A DNA stretch of 59,717 nt from Pseudomonas sp. PA27(2017) (GTDB lineage: Bacteria; Pseudomonadota; Gammaproteobacteria; Pseudomonadales; Pseudomonadaceae). The notes under the pieces are model-generated. The model was not told where the DNA came from. It searched no databases and worked only from the letters and a program-made list of their open reading frames with translations. This document shows, in pieces, positions 31,842 through 40,713 of the stretch. The stretch covers positions 1-59,717 of the forward strand of contig NZ_MSXW01000025.1 of the NCBI RefSeq assembly GCF_001945445.1, given 5' to 3'. Within the stretch, counting starts at the first letter, position 1; the number at the start of each line of letters is the position of its first letter. The position numbers and the translations under genes are program-made.

Positions 31842-33524
31842 TCAGATGCGGAACTGGCGAACCAGGTTCTCCAGGCCCTGACCGAGTTGCGCCAGGCTGC
31901 GTGCAGTCTGGGCGCCCTGGCGGGTTTCGTCGGCGACGCTGTCCACCGCGCCAGCGATCTGGTGCACGCTGCGGTTGATCTCCTCGGCCACCGCGGTCTG
32001 CTCTTCGGCCGCGCTGGCGATCTGCGCGTTCATGGCGTTGATGGTGCCGATCAGCCCGGCGATGGCATCGAGCGAGGCACCGGCCTTGTTGGCCTGCTCG
32101 CTGGTGATGTCGCCGGCGTCGCTGGACTGGCGCATGGCATTGACCGCATCGCGCGTGCCGCTCTGCAGGCGATCGATCATGCCCTGGATTTCCTGGGTGC
32201 TCTGCTGGGTGCGGCTGGCCAGGGCGCGCACCTCATCGGCGACCACCGCGAAGCCGCGACCCGCCTCCCCGGCACGGGCTGCCTCGATGGCCGCGTTGAG
32301 CGCCAGCAGGTTGGTCTGCTCGGCGATCGAGCGGATCACGTCGAGCACGCTGACGATGGAATGCACGTCCTTTTGCAGGTTATCCAACGAGCTGCCGCTC
32401 CCGCGGATGTCGCCAACCAGCGAGTGAATGCGCGCGATGCTGCCATCCACCACCTGCTTGGCCGCCTGCCCTTCGCGGTCGGTCTGCTGCGCCGCTTCGG
32501 CGGCACCCTGCGCGCTTTTCGCCACTTCGTGGGCTGCGGCGGACATTTCGTTGATGGCGGTGGCAACCTGGTCGGTTTCATGGCGCTGGCGCTCCATGGC
32601 CTGCTCGGAACGTTGCGCCTGGGAAGCGACCTGGCCGACCAGCTCGGTCAGCTGACCGGTCATTTCGGTGATCTGCCGCACCAGGCCGTGCACCTTGTCG
32701 ACGAAACGGTTGAACGAGCCGGCCAGCTCGCCCAGTTCGTCGCGGCTGGTGACCGGCAGGCGCTTGGTGAGGTCGCCGTCACCCGCGGCAATATCGTCGA
32801 GGTTGGCCTTGATCTGCTGCAGCGGACGCAGGAAGGTGTTGGCCAGGATGCCGCCGACCACGCCAAAGATCACCAGCAGCACCGCAGCGATCACCAGGAT
32901 GCTGGTGATGATGGTGCTCACCCGCTGGTCGATCCCGGCGCGCACCTCGACGATCTGCGCCTCGACGCCATCCAGGTTCACCGCGGTGCCAAGCGCCATG
33001 TCCCACTTGGGCAGGTAGTAGCTGTAGGCGAGCTTGGGCACCTGGATCGCTTCGTTGCCGGGCAGCGGCGAGGAGTAATTGACGTAGTAGCTGTTGTCCT
33101 TGGCGACGCGCACCAGCTCGCGGTTCACGAACACGCCGTTGACGTCACGCCGGTCGCTGAGGTTCTTGCCCACGTCCACCGGGCTATCGCTGCGAAACAG
33201 CCGCACCACGTTGGAGTCGTGGCCGAAGAAGTAGCCATCCTTGCCGTACTTGATCTTCGACAGGATGGCGATGGCCTGCTTGCGGCTTTCCAGGTCGCCG
33301 GCCGACGCGGCGTCGTACAGGCTCTGCACGGAGCCCATGGCGATCGCGCTGTAGTTCTGCAGCTCGTTGCGCTTCTCATCGAGCAGTCGCTCGCGGGTTT
33401 CGGTGACCTCCTGTTCCGCCAGGCCATACAGCACCTTGGCAGCGGCGCCACTGAGCACCACGGCGAACAGCAGAACGGGAATCAGGGCCAACAGCACGAC
33501 TTTGGACTTCAAGGTCAGGCGCAT
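31842..33524 (-). CDS. Methyl-accepting chemotaxis protein with single Cache (sCache_2) sensor
   Basis: A 560-residue transmembrane chemoreceptor. TM1 is at about 8-30, with a periplasmic sCache_2 domain at about 35-200 ([43 protein letters not shown]). TM2 is at about 205-230, then HAMP and the signalling domain with the hairpin tip [19 protein letters not shown]. There is no C-terminal CheR/B pentapeptide. From memory, the PAO1 homologue in this position is the malate receptor CtpM, so organic-acid sensing is likely, but the ligand is inferred. The next gene upstream encodes an antiporter, again as in PAO1. AAGGAAAACAAAA precedes the ATG. Confidence 0.92.
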   Translation of the reverse strand: MRLTLKSKVVLLALIPVLLFAVVLSGAAAKVLYGLAEQEVTETRERLLDEKRNELQNYSAIAMGSVQSLYDAASAGDLESRKQAIAILSKIKYGKDGYFFGHDSNVVRLFRSDSPVDVGKNLSDRRDVNGVFVNRELVRVAKDNSYYVNYSSPLPGNEAIQVPKLAYSYYLPKWDMALGTAVNLDGVEAQIVEVRAGIDQRVSTIITSILVIAAVLLVIFGVVGGILANTFLRPLQQIKANLDDIAAGDGDLTKRLPVTSRDELGELAGSFNRFVDKVHGLVRQITEMTGQLTELVGQVASQAQRSEQAMERQRHETDQVATAINEMSAAAHEVAKSAQGAAEAAQQTDREGQAAKQVVDGSIARIHSLVGDIRGSGSSLDNLQKDVHSIVSVLDVIRSIAEQTNLLALNAAIEAARAGEAGRGFAVVADEVRALASRTQQSTQEIQGMIDRLQSGTRDAVNAMRQSSDAGDITSEQANKAGASLDAIAGLIGTINAMNAQIASAAEEQTAVAEEINRSVHQIAGAVDSVADETRQGAQTARSLAQLGQGLENLVRQFRI

Positions 33525-33636
33525 TTTTGTTTTCCTTATGACCAGGCAAAGCCAGAGGGTGGCTTCTACTCAGGTCATCGGCAGCCGCTAGCGAACCTTA
33601 AGAGGCTCGTCTGCAGCTAGCGCAACACTGCGCCTG

Positions 33637-34953
33637 CTACAGCACCATCGCTGCAACCCAGCCGAACACCAGCAGCGGCAGGTTGTAGTGCACAAAGGTG
33701 GGTACAACGGTGTCCCAGATATGATTGTGCTGGCCGTCGACGTTGAGGCCAGCCGTGGGGCCCAGGGTCGAATCCGAAGCTGGCGAACCGGCATCGCCGA
33801 TGGCGCCGGCAGTGCCGACGATGCACACCGTGGCCAGCGGGCTGAAGCCCAGCTGTACGCACAGCGGCACGAAGATCGCGGCGATGATCGGCACGGTGGA
33901 GAACGACGAGCCGATGCCCATGGTCACCAGCAGACCGACCAGCAGCATCATCAGCACGCCCAGGCCCTTGCTGTCGCCTATCCAGCCGGCGCTGGCGTCC
34001 ACCAGGCCCTTGATCTCACCGGTTTCGCGCATCACTTCGGCGAACCCCGAGGCGGCGATCATGATGAAGCCGATCATCGCCATCATTTTCATGCCTTCGG
34101 TGAACAGGTCGTCGGTTTCCTTCCAGCGCACGATGCCCGAGGCGGAAAAAACCACGAAGCCCAGCAGCGCGCCGATGATCATCGAGTCGAGCCACAGCTG
34201 GGCGCCGAAGGCGATGGCCACCGCCACCCCGGCGACGATCAGGCTGCGCCGGTTGTAGCTGACGTCCACCCGCTCGGCGCGCTCGACCAGCGCCAGGTCG
34301 TAGCTGCGCTTGCCGCGGTAGCTGTAAAGCGCCAGCAGCAGGCCGGCGACCATGCCCATGGCCGGAATCAGCATGGCGTGGCTGACGTTCACGCCGCTCA
34401 CGTCCACGCCGCTACGCACCACGTTGGCGAGCAGGATCTCGTTGAGAAAGATATTGCCGAAGCCCACCGGCAGGAACATGTACGGGGTGATCAGGCCGAA
34501 CGTCAGCACGCAGGCGATCAATCGGCGGTCGATCTGCAAACGGGTGATCACGTACAGCAGCGGCGGCACCAGCAGCGGAATGAAGGCGATATGGATAGGC
34601 AGAATGTTCTGCGAAGAGATCGCCACGGCGAGCAGTAACCCGACCAGCATCCACTTCAGCGCACCGCCGCCGCGCTCGTCCTGGCGGCCGACCAGGGTCA
34701 GCGCCTTGTCGGCCAGCGCATGGGCCAGCCCGGATTTGGCGATTGCCACCGCGAAGGCGCCGAGCAAGGCATAGGACAGCGCCACGGTAGCGCCGCCGCC
34801 CAGGCCCTTGTTGAAAGCTGCCAGCGAACCGTCCATGCCCAGGCCGCCGATCATACCGCCGGCCAGCGCGCCGATGATCAGCGCCACCACGACGTGCACT
34901 CGGCAAAGGCTGAGAATCAGCATGATGCCGACGGCGGCGATAACTGCGTTCAT
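33637..34953 (-). CDS. NhaC-type Na+/H+ antiporter family permease
   Basis: A 438-residue, 11-12 helix permease of the Na_H_antiporter family. Family features include the paired hydrophobic repeats, SSQNILPIHIAFIPLLVPPL near residue 120 and the C-terminal GTAGAIGDAGSPASDSTLGP. Members exchange cations, often with an organic acid. Location directly upstream of a Cache chemoreceptor on the same strand (112 bp apart) suggests transport and sensing of the same compound, possibly a C4-dicarboxylate; this is inference. A clear GAGGAG site precedes ATG 34953. Confidence 0.85.
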   Translation of the reverse strand: MNAVIAAVGIMLILSLCRVHVVVALIIGALAGGMIGGLGMDGSLAAFNKGLGGGATVALSYALLGAFAVAIAKSGLAHALADKALTLVGRQDERGGGALKWMLVGLLLAVAISSQNILPIHIAFIPLLVPPLLYVITRLQIDRRLIACVLTFGLITPYMFLPVGFGNIFLNEILLANVVRSGVDVSGVNVSHAMLIPAMGMVAGLLLALYSYRGKRSYDLALVERAERVDVSYNRRSLIVAGVAVAIAFGAQLWLDSMIIGALLGFVVFSASGIVRWKETDDLFTEGMKMMAMIGFIMIAASGFAEVMRETGEIKGLVDASAGWIGDSKGLGVLMMLLVGLLVTMGIGSSFSTVPIIAAIFVPLCVQLGFSPLATVCIVGTAGAIGDAGSPASDSTLGPTAGLNVDGQHNHIWDTVVPTFVHYNLPLLVFGWVAAMVL

Positions 34954-35148
34954 GAAAGGCTCCTCGAATCACCGCGAGCGCGGCGCAATCAAAAAAGCGT
35001 CGCACTCTGCCGCAAGCTGACCTGGGTGTCAAAAATCGGCGCCAGGCGAGCTCTCGTCGAGCCCGGTTCTAAGCAAATAGCACAAACGTACTTTGCGCCT
35101 GGCGCCGCGGGCGTTAGCCTCTCGCCTCTTTCATCAACGGAGGATCCC

Positions 35149-35745
35149 ATGCTCGATATCGTTCTGATCGCCGGCTCAAGCCGCCCCGACAGCCAATCCG
35201 CCAAGGTGGCCCAGTTCCTGCGCCAACGCCTGATCACCCTGGGCAAGACCAGTGCCGAGCTAAGCCAGGTCATCGACCTCGGCACCGGCCCGCTGCCGCT
35301 GTGGCCTGCCGAAGACAACGGCACCTGGGCCGACTATGGCTCGCGCCTGCAGCGTGCCGACGCCGTGGTGGTGATCGCGCCGGAGTGGAACGGCATGGCC
35401 GGCCCGGCGATCAAGAACTTCTTCATCTATGCCAGCAAGGCCGAACTGGCGCACAAGCCGGGGCTGCTGGTGGGCGTGTCATCGGGTATCGGCGGCGGTA
35501 GTCCGATCGCCGAGCTGCGTAGCTCCAGCTACAAGAACTGCCGGATCAACTACCTGCCCGAGCACCTGATCGTCCGGTCGGTGACCAAGGTCCTTAACGA
35601 CGAACAGCCGGCCAGCGAAGACGACAGCCGCATCCGCGCCCGTATCGATTACGCGCTGGATATCCTGGCCAAGTACGGCGAAGCGCTGAAACCGGTGCGC
35701 GCTGCCATCGACCTCAGCGATCCGGCATTCACCAACGGCATGTAA
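35149..35745 (+). CDS. NADPH-dependent FMN reductase family protein
   Basis: A 198-residue flavodoxin-like quinone/FMN reductase. The FMN phosphate loop is IAGSSRPDSQSAKVAQ at residues 6-21, and APEWNGMAGPAIKNFFIYAS is the isoalloxazine-binding loop with PEWNG in place of the more usual PEYN. It has a very good ribosome site (ACGGAGGATCCC) and is divergent from the antiporter gene across 195 bp. Substrate (quinones, nitro compounds, chromate) cannot be told. Confidence 0.88.
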   Translation: MLDIVLIAGSSRPDSQSAKVAQFLRQRLITLGKTSAELSQVIDLGTGPLPLWPAEDNGTWADYGSRLQRADAVVVIAPEWNGMAGPAIKNFFIYASKAELAHKPGLLVGVSSGIGGGSPIAELRSSSYKNCRINYLPEHLIVRSVTKVLNDEQPASEDDSRIRARIDYALDILAKYGEALKPVRAAIDLSDPAFTNGM

Positions 35746-35752
35746 GCAACAC

Positions 35753-35777
35753 GGCGGATCGCTCCAGGTGATCCGCC
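35753..35777. repeat. Inverted repeat after the FMN reductase gene
   Basis: GGCGGATC (35753-35760) pairs with GATCCGCC (35770-35777). There is no T-run; it may still block 3' exonucleases or act as a weak bidirectional terminator between converging genes. Confidence 0.45.
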
Positions 35778-35784
35778 CGTGGCC

Positions 35785-35812
35785 TGGGTAGAGCGCAGCG
35801 AAACCCGGGAAC
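35785..35812 (-). repeat. Dispersed short repeat, copy 2
   Basis: Reverse complement of the repeat at 30579-30610 with one difference in about 28 bases. The two inverted copies bracket the 5-kb block that carries the AI-2E-family permease, chemoreceptor, antiporter and FMN reductase. Confidence 0.7.
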
Positions 35813-35827
35813 CGCTGTCGGACGTGA

Positions 35828-37150
35828 CTATCGCGCGCGCAGCGGCAGCTCGATTCTGACCTGCAAGCCGCCCAGGTCACTGTCGTGCAGCGACAAAGTG
35901 CCGTCCCAGGCATCGACGATATCGCGCACGATACCCAGGCCCAGGCCGTGCCCCGCGGTTTGCTCATCCAGGCGAGTGCCGCGGCTGAGCACCTCCTCGC
36001 GGCGTTCACCGTCGATCCCCGGGCCATCGTCGTCGACGCTCAATACGTAGGCCGTATCGGTACGCTCGATGCGCAGGCGCACCTGGCTGTCGGTCCACTT
36101 GCAGGCGTTGTCGAGCAGGTTGCCAAGCAGCTCCAGCAGGTCCTCGCGATCGCGCGGCAGGCGCAGGTCGGGCGGTGACGCCTGCCAGCTCAGCTCGATG
36201 GCGCTGTCGTGGATCATGCCGAGGGTGGCGAACAAGCCCGGCAGCTCCTCTCGGCAATCGAAATGCGCGCCGGGCAACGCTTCACCAGCCAGACGCGCAC
36301 GGCCCAGCTCACGGGCAATACGCTGCTCGATCTGTTGCAGGTGCTCGAGCAGGTTGTCGCGCAGCTCGGGGTGCGCACGCAGTTCATCCCGCGAGGCCAG
36401 GTTGACCAGCACCGCCAACGGCGTCTTCAGCGCATGGCCCAGGTTGCCGAGGGCATTGCGCGAACGTTTCAGGGTTTCCTCGGTGTGGGCCAGCAGGTGG
36501 TTGATCTGCTCCACCAGCGGCTCCAGTTCCTCGGGTACCTGCTCGTCCAGCTCCGAGCGCTGCCCTTGCTGCAGCTGGGCGATCTGCACGCGGGTCTGCT
36601 CCAGCGGTCGCAATGCACGGCTGACCGCCAGGCGCTGCAGCAACAGGATCAGGGCCAGGCTGCCCAGCCCCAGCCCCAGGCCGATACGCTGCACCCGGCG
36701 GAAGCTGTCGAGCACCGGCGTGTAGTCGCGCGCCACGCTGATGGTCAGGTCCTGGCCGAAACGCCGGTATTCGCCGCGATAGGTGACCAGCACCTGCTCT
36801 TGCGGGCCGTCCTGCAACTCAGGCTGCAGGCCGTCCACGTCAGAGGGCCGCAGTTCGCTGTCCCACAACGAACGCGAACGCCAGCTCTTGTCGCTGAAGT
36901 CGATCCGGAAATACAGGCCCGAATAGGGCCGCTGATAGGCCGCGCTGAGCCGCGACTCGTCGAGTTGAATACCGGAGGGCCCGCGCACCAGGGCGATCAA
37001 CAGCGATTGCGCTTCTTCTTCGAGCCCGGCCTGCATGTAGCGCCGCAGGTTGCTGTCGAACAGCCACAGGCAGGTTTGCGCGAGCAACAGGCCGATGATC
37101 AGCAGCACGCTGATCAGCCCCAGGCTCAGGCGCCGCTGGATCGACCTCAA
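35828..37150 (-). CDS. Sensor histidine kinase, BqsS/CarS-like
   Basis: A 440-residue class I kinase. TM1 is at 8-30, the periplasmic sensor at about 31-152, TM2 at 155-173, followed by a HAMP-like linker. The H-box is [13 protein letters not shown] with phospho-acceptor H239. The N-box is [13 protein letters not shown]1 DDDGPGID and G2 GHGLGLGI; all are intact. Gene content and order (PepSY, PepSY, regulator, kinase) and map position correspond to bqsPQRS/carSR of P. aeruginosa, which responds to Fe(II)/Ca. However, no RExxE iron motif is visible in the sensor domain here, so the stimulus may differ. Overlaps the regulator gene by four bases. Confidence 0.82.
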   Translation of the reverse strand: MRSIQRRLSLGLISVLLIIGLLLAQTCLWLFDSNLRRYMQAGLEEEAQSLLIALVRGPSGIQLDESRLSAAYQRPYSGLYFRIDFSDKSWRSRSLWDSELRPSDVDGLQPELQDGPQEQVLVTYRGEYRRFGQDLTISVARDYTPVLDSFRRVQRIGLGLGLGSLALILLLQRLAVSRALRPLEQTRVQIAQLQQGQRSELDEQVPEELEPLVEQINHLLAHTEETLKRSRNALGNLGHALKTPLAVLVNLASRDELRAHPELRDNLLEHLQQIEQRIARELGRARLAGEALPGAHFDCREELPGLFATLGMIHDSAIELSWQASPPDLRLPRDREDLLELLGNLLDNACKWTDSQVRLRIERTDTAYVLSVDDDGPGIDGERREEVLSRGTRLDEQTAGHGLGLGIVRDIVDAWDGTLSLHDSDLGGLQVRIELPLRAR

Positions 37151-37815
37151 GCGGCGCTACCGGTGAACCGATAGCCCTGGCCGCGGCGGGTTTCGATCAC
37201 TTCGCGGCCGAGCTTGCGGCGCAGGTGATTGACGTGCACCTCGATGACGTTGGAGTCGCGCTCGGTCTCGCCGTCGTACAGGTGTTCGGCCAAGTGGCTC
37301 TTGGAGAGAATCTGCCCGGCGTGCAGCATGAAGTAGCGCAGCAGGCGAAACTCCGCGGCGGTCAGTTCGATCTCCTGCTCGCCACGGCTGACACATTGCC
37401 GGCTTTCGTCGAGGTGCAAACCGGCAGCCTGCAGTTGCGGCTGGTTGGCCAAGCCACGGGCACGGCGCAACAGCGCCTGAATGCGTAGCTGCAGTTCTTC
37501 GGGGTGGAAGGGTTTGGTCAGGTAGTCGTCGGCACCAACCTTGAGGCCTTCGATGCGCTCAGCCCACGAACCGCGGGCGGTGAGAATCAGCACCGGGGTA
37601 GCCAGACCACCCTGGCGCCACTCCTGCAGCACCTCGAGCCCCGGCTTGCCAGGCAAACCGAGGTCGAGAATGATCAGGTCATAGGGCTCACTGGCGCCCT
37701 GGTACACGGCGTCACGGCCGTCGGCCAGCCAGTCCACGGCATAGCCCTGGCGGGTCAGTGAGGCGGTCAGTTCATCGGCAAGCGGTACGTGGTCTTCAAC
37801 CAGCAACAGGCGCAT
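37147..37815 (-). CDS. OmpR-family response regulator, BqsR/CarR-like
   Basis: A 222-residue regulator. In the receiver domain the acidic pocket is E7-D8, the phospho-acceptor is D51 in [11 protein letters not shown]79 lies in LILTARG, and the conserved lysine is in YLTKPF. The C-terminal winged helix (about 125-220) shows [36 protein letters not shown] and RRGQGYRF. It is the cognate partner of the kinase encoded next. Only one base separates its ATG from the stop of the upstream PepSY gene. A site resembling the reported BqsR box lies ahead of the operon at 38492-38507. Confidence 0.9.
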   Translation of the reverse strand: MRLLLVEDHVPLADELTASLTRQGYAVDWLADGRDAVYQGASEPYDLIILDLGLPGKPGLEVLQEWRQGGLATPVLILTARGSWAERIEGLKVGADDYLTKPFHPEELQLRIQALLRRARGLANQPQLQAAGLHLDESRQCVSRGEQEIELTAAEFRLLRYFMLHAGQILSKSHLAEHLYDGETERDSNVIEVHVNHLRRKLGREVIETRRGQGYRFTGSAA

Positions 37816-37816
37816 G

Positions 37817-38131
37817 TCAGTCGTCTACCTCATCCTTCAGGATCTTGCCATCGTGGGCATCGAGCTCCAGTTCACGAACCACGCCCTCGCGGGTCAGCAG
37901 TTCCACTTCATAGACGAAGACATCGTCTTCTTCTTCCAGCTCGGCTTCGAGCAGGGTCGCGCCCGGGTAACGCTCCAGCGCGGCGCGCATCAGCTGATCG
38001 AGCGGCAGGATCACGCCACTCAGGCGCAGATCCCGCGCTTCATCCTGATCCAGATCACGAGCACTGGCCGCGCAGGTCAGCGCGGCCAGCGAAACGATGC
38101 AGATGCAACGTAGAACGGGGTTGCCTTTCAT
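37817..38131 (-). CDS. Small periplasmic PepSY-domain protein
   Basis: A 104-residue protein with a signal peptide ending near ASA-RDL. The PepSY core follows: [55 protein letters not shown]. It is very acidic (EAELEEEDD), which suggests cation binding. ATG 38131 overlaps the preceding TGA (TGATG arrangement). It belongs to the four-gene regulatory operon, at the position of bqsQ in P. aeruginosa. Function is not known; a periplasmic accessory to the kinase is the natural guess. Confidence 0.82.
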   Translation of the reverse strand: MKGNPVLRCICIVSLAALTCAASARDLDQDEARDLRLSGVILPLDQLMRAALERYPGATLLEAELEEEDDVFVYEVELLTREGVVRELELDAHDGKILKDEVDD

Positions 38132-38439
38132 CAATCATCCTGGTGGTTCTTGAGGATGGTGCCGTTGGTGGCATCCAGCTCGACATCCCATTTCTGGTTC
38201 TGGGCGTCGCGGATTTCTACCTGATAGAGGTAGCGGCCGTATTCTTCCTCGAGTTCGGTATCGCCCAGTTTACCGCCGGGATGGGCAGCAAGGGCAGCCT
38301 CGTTGAGTTTTTCGAATGACTGGATGGTGCCGGCATCACGCAGTTTCAGCGCCTCGTCCGGCCCCAGGTCACGGGCCTGGGCCATACCAGCGGTGGCAGC
38401 GAGAGCAGCAACGGCGAACAAAGCGGTCAATTTCTTCAT
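38131..38439 (-). CDS. Small periplasmic PepSY-domain protein, first gene of the operon
   Basis: A 102-residue protein with signal peptide MKKLTALFAVAALAATAGMA cut near AQA-RDL. The PepSY-like core is GRYLYQVEIRDAQNQKWDVELDATNGTIL, and the conserved RDLGPDEALKLRDAG start is shared with the next gene, so the pair arose by duplication. A good AGGAGA site precedes the ATG. At the position of bqsP in P. aeruginosa. Product role unknown. Confidence 0.82.
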   Translation of the reverse strand: MKKLTALFAVAALAATAGMAQARDLGPDEALKLRDAGTIQSFEKLNEAALAAHPGGKLGDTELEEEYGRYLYQVEIRDAQNQKWDVELDATNGTILKNHQDD

Positions 38440-38491
38440 GGTGATCTCCTGAGTAATCGTGTTTCGACGATGATCAGGTTAAGGGGAGCGA

Positions 38492-38509
38492 CTTAATTCA
38501 ACCTGAATT
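38492..38509 (-). promoter_or_regulatory. Candidate BqsR/CarR box between the PepSY operon and the patatin gene
   Basis: On the minus strand, TTCAG (38507-38503), six bases, then TTAAG (38496-38492). The reported BqsR site, as I recall it, is TTAAG-N6-TTAAG, so this is one mismatch. The same bases include a palindrome AATTCA-ACC-TGAATT (38495-38509). It lies about 60 bp before the operon start, suiting autoregulation. A TATACT -10-like hexamer for the divergent patatin gene follows at 38539-38544. Confidence 0.55.
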
Positions 38510-38568
38510 GCCCCACAGACCCGCGTGAGCCAGGCCCTTATACTGGTGCCTCTCTAGCGGAGGTCGGC

Positions 38569-39648
38569 ATGAGCGCCATCCAGATCAAATTCCCTGCCCT
38601 TACGTTGAAAGCCGGCCAACGCGCCTTGACGCGCATTCGCGAGCGCGGCCTGCAGCCCGCCGATGTCGGCACCCTGCCTGGCGCAGCCGGCGGGCCCAAG
38701 GCGCTGGGTATTCAGGGCCTGGATATCGCCCTGTTCGGCGACTGGCTGGCCCGAGCGCCCCGTGAGCGCTCGCTGATTGGCGCGTCCATCGGCTCCTGGC
38801 GCTTCGCCAGCGCCTGCCTGCCGGACCCCGCCGCGGCGTTGCAGCGCCTGGGCGAGCTGTACACCGGCATGCGCTTCGCCAAGGGCGTGAGCATCGCCGA
38901 GGTAAGCGAACGCTGCGTGCGCATGCTCGACGAGCTGTTGCAACAGCAGGATGGCGCCGTGCTCGACAATCCCCATTACCGGCTCAACATCGTGGTGGTG
39001 AAGAGCCACGGCCGCCTTGCCGAGGATGATCGCCGCTCCCTGGGGCTCGGGCTGTCGTCGGTGATCGGCAGCAACCTGCTCGGCCGCCCGCGCCTGGCCC
39101 GCCACTTCGAGCGGGTGATCCTGCACGACGCGCGCCTGGCGCCGCCCCTGCATCCGCTGACCGATTTCCCCTCGCGTTGCCTGCCGCTGGATATCGGCAA
39201 CCTGCGCCATGCCTTGCTGGCCTCCGGCTCGATTCCTTTCGTGATGCAGGGCGTGCGCGATATTCCCGGGGCCGGCCCCGGCACCTACCGCGACGGCGGC
39301 CTGCTGGACTACCACCTCGACCTGCCCTACAGCGGCGATGACGTGGTGCTGTACCCGCACTTCACCGATCGCATCATTCCCGGCTGGTTCGACAAGGGCA
39401 TGCCCTGGCGCCGTGGCGACGCCATGCGCCTGCAGGATGTCCTGCTGCTGGCGCCTTCGCGCGATTACCTGGCACGCTTGCCCTACGGCAAACTGCCGGA
39501 CCGCAAAGATTTCACCCGCTTTCTGAGCGACGACGCCGGGCGCGAGCGTTATTGGTGCCAGGCCATGGACGAAAGCCGGCGCATGGGCGACGAATTTCTC
39601 GAACTGACCGAGACGGGGCGCTTGGCCGATCGGCTGGTCGCGCTGTAA
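38569..39648 (+). CDS. Patatin-like phospholipase family protein
   Basis: A 359-residue cytosolic serine acyl hydrolase candidate. An oxyanion-type glycine loop GAAGGPKALG is near residues 38-47, the nucleophile elbow G-x-S-x-G is GASIG (about 67-71), and the catalytic Asp lies in DGG of TYRDGGLLDYH. So the Ser-Asp dyad is present. LLASGSIPFVMQGVRDI is typical of the family. No signal peptide is seen. It is divergent from the PepSY/kinase operon with a shared 129-bp regulatory gap. Its TAA stop is completed by the first base of a MITE-like repeat. Substrate unknown. Confidence 0.8.
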   Translation: MSAIQIKFPALTLKAGQRALTRIRERGLQPADVGTLPGAAGGPKALGIQGLDIALFGDWLARAPRERSLIGASIGSWRFASACLPDPAAALQRLGELYTGMRFAKGVSIAEVSERCVRMLDELLQQQDGAVLDNPHYRLNIVVVKSHGRLAEDDRRSLGLGLSSVIGSNLLGRPRLARHFERVILHDARLAPPLHPLTDFPSRCLPLDIGNLRHALLASGSIPFVMQGVRDIPGAGPGTYRDGGLLDYHLDLPYSGDDVVLYPHFTDRIIPGWFDKGMPWRRGDAMRLQDVLLLAPSRDYLARLPYGKLPDRKDFTRFLSDDAGRERYWCQAMDESRRMGDEFLELTETGRLADRLVAL

Positions 39649-39790
39649 GAACCTGTTCAAAAGCCTCGCGAGCTAGAGCAATGCAAGGCGAAAACAGGCG
39701 AGGACGCGGAGTTTACGAACTGTAAATGAGCAGTCCAAGCCTGTTTTTAACGCCGCAGTGCCGACGCGCAGCAGGCTTTGAACAGGTTCT
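39648..39790. mobile_element. MITE-like imperfect palindrome of about 143 bp
   Basis: Terminal inverted repeats AGAACCTGTTCAAA (39648-39661) and TTTGAACAGGTTCT (39777-39790) match over 14 bp. Inner parts are also complementary: GGCGAAAACAGGC against GCCTGTTTTTAACGCC, and a central TTTAC-GAACT-GTAAA. It has no coding capacity. TA-type flanks are seen (TA at 39646-39647 and 39790-39791). Elements with this GCAAGGCGAAAACAGGC...GAGTTTAC core are dispersed in many Pseudomonas genomes, as far as I recall; no second copy is in the window. Confidence 0.75.
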
Positions 39791-40168
39791 AACGCTTTGC
39801 AGGCCATCGCCGGGCTTCCAAAATGGCAGTCAGAAAACCGCCACAGATTGTTTTAAGCAAGTTAAACGCCTGTCCCTATTAATAAAAAATCTGAACTTAA
39901 CGGAACTGATCAGCAGGGCCATTTTCCTATTGGGTGTTGATGCCATTTTCGGTGGTTAAACATTAAGTGCACCGCCCAATGGCGTGCCGCCACCCTTGAA
40001 AACTTTGATGCCCGTCAACTTCACAAGATGATTTTCAGTTTTTTTGAAAATTAATTAATTTGGATGTGACTTGCAGGCCTCATCGAAACATCAACAGCTA
40101 GGAACGTCAGCGTTGAACAAGCTCGCTGACACTATGAATCATTGGGAAACCCTCGGAGAACCGACCCC
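39791..40168. other. AT-rich intergenic stretch before the 89-aa gene
   Basis: About 380 bp, strikingly AT-rich around 39870-39925 and 40020-40065, unlike the GC-rich neighbours. No reading frame with family support is seen; the ORF at 39726 runs out of the MITE and is spurious. It probably contains the promoter of the next gene, or is remnant foreign DNA. Confidence 0.45.
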
Positions 40169-40438
40169 ATGAACGCTTCGCTGCGTTTCAATGATGCACT
40201 GCTGATTGCCGACCGCGCCTTTCAACCTTTCCACTGCGTGGCCTGGGCGCCGCAGGACGGTACAGGCGTACTGAACCTGACCATCGTCGACCGCACCAAC
40301 ACGCCGTTGATCGATCGCGCGCAACTGACCAGCAGCATCTACAGCGACCCTCAGGAGCTGGCCAAGGCTCTGAAAAAATCCCGTGACGAGCTCAGCAGCA
40401 AGGGCTTCGATCTCGCTCCCTGGAGCATGCCGGAGTAA
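40169..40438 (+). CDS. Conserved hypothetical protein, 89 aa
   Basis: A small soluble protein, MNASLRFNDALLIADRAFQP start, no signal peptide, no membrane segment and no cysteine cluster. Secondary structure looks like a beta sheet (FHCVAWAPQDGTGVLNLTIVDR) followed by a helix (DPQELAKALKKSRDELSSKG). GGAGA stands about ten bases before ATG 40169, preferred over the in-frame start at 40142. It forms its own transcription unit, closed by a strong hairpin. I do not recognise the family. Confidence 0.6.
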   Translation: MNASLRFNDALLIADRAFQPFHCVAWAPQDGTGVLNLTIVDRTNTPLIDRAQLTSSIYSDPQELAKALKKSRDELSSKGFDLAPWSMPE

Positions 40439-40460
40439 TTCCTCGGCAGTTGTTTTGCCA

Positions 40461-40492
40461 GTTGCCGCACTCTCGGGTGCGGCAACTTGTCT
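40461..40492 (+). terminator. Terminator after the 89-aa gene
   Basis: GTTGCCGCAC (40461-40470), six-base loop, GTGCGGCAAC (40477-40486): a perfect 10-bp stem, then TTGTCT. The T-run is weak but the stem is strong. Confidence 0.7.
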
Positions 40493-40498
40493 CAACGT

Positions 40499-40504
40499 TA
40501 TAAT
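40499..40504 (+). promoter_or_regulatory. Consensus -10 element ahead of topoisomerase IB
   Basis: Perfect TATAAT right after the preceding terminator and 210 bp before the topoisomerase ATG. No clear -35. An inverted pair GTTAAAG / CTTTAAC frames part of the leader at about 40542-40590. Confidence 0.4.
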
Positions 40505-40713
40505 CCCCTCCCCGCCTTTATCCGTTCACGCCGGCGCATCCGTTAAAGTCTGAACTTCCCCTCGTATTCAACGGGCTAAGTCTTTAACTGTTGTCATGAG
40601 CTGACCGGCATGCAAAACCTCTTTTTACTTCTGCCGCCCCTCTCGTATCGCATTGCCATGCCCGGCGGTGGTTTTCTACAGCCCGCTCGCTGCGTGATCG
40701 GGAGCGCACCGCG

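Noticed and set aside
31413..33620. 735-codon plus-strand frame over the chemoreceptor gene
   Set aside because: Low-complexity composition and complete overlap with an intact methyl-accepting chemotaxis gene.
39726..39959. 77-codon frame running out of the MITE
   Set aside because: It starts inside the palindrome and has no domain or ribosome site.
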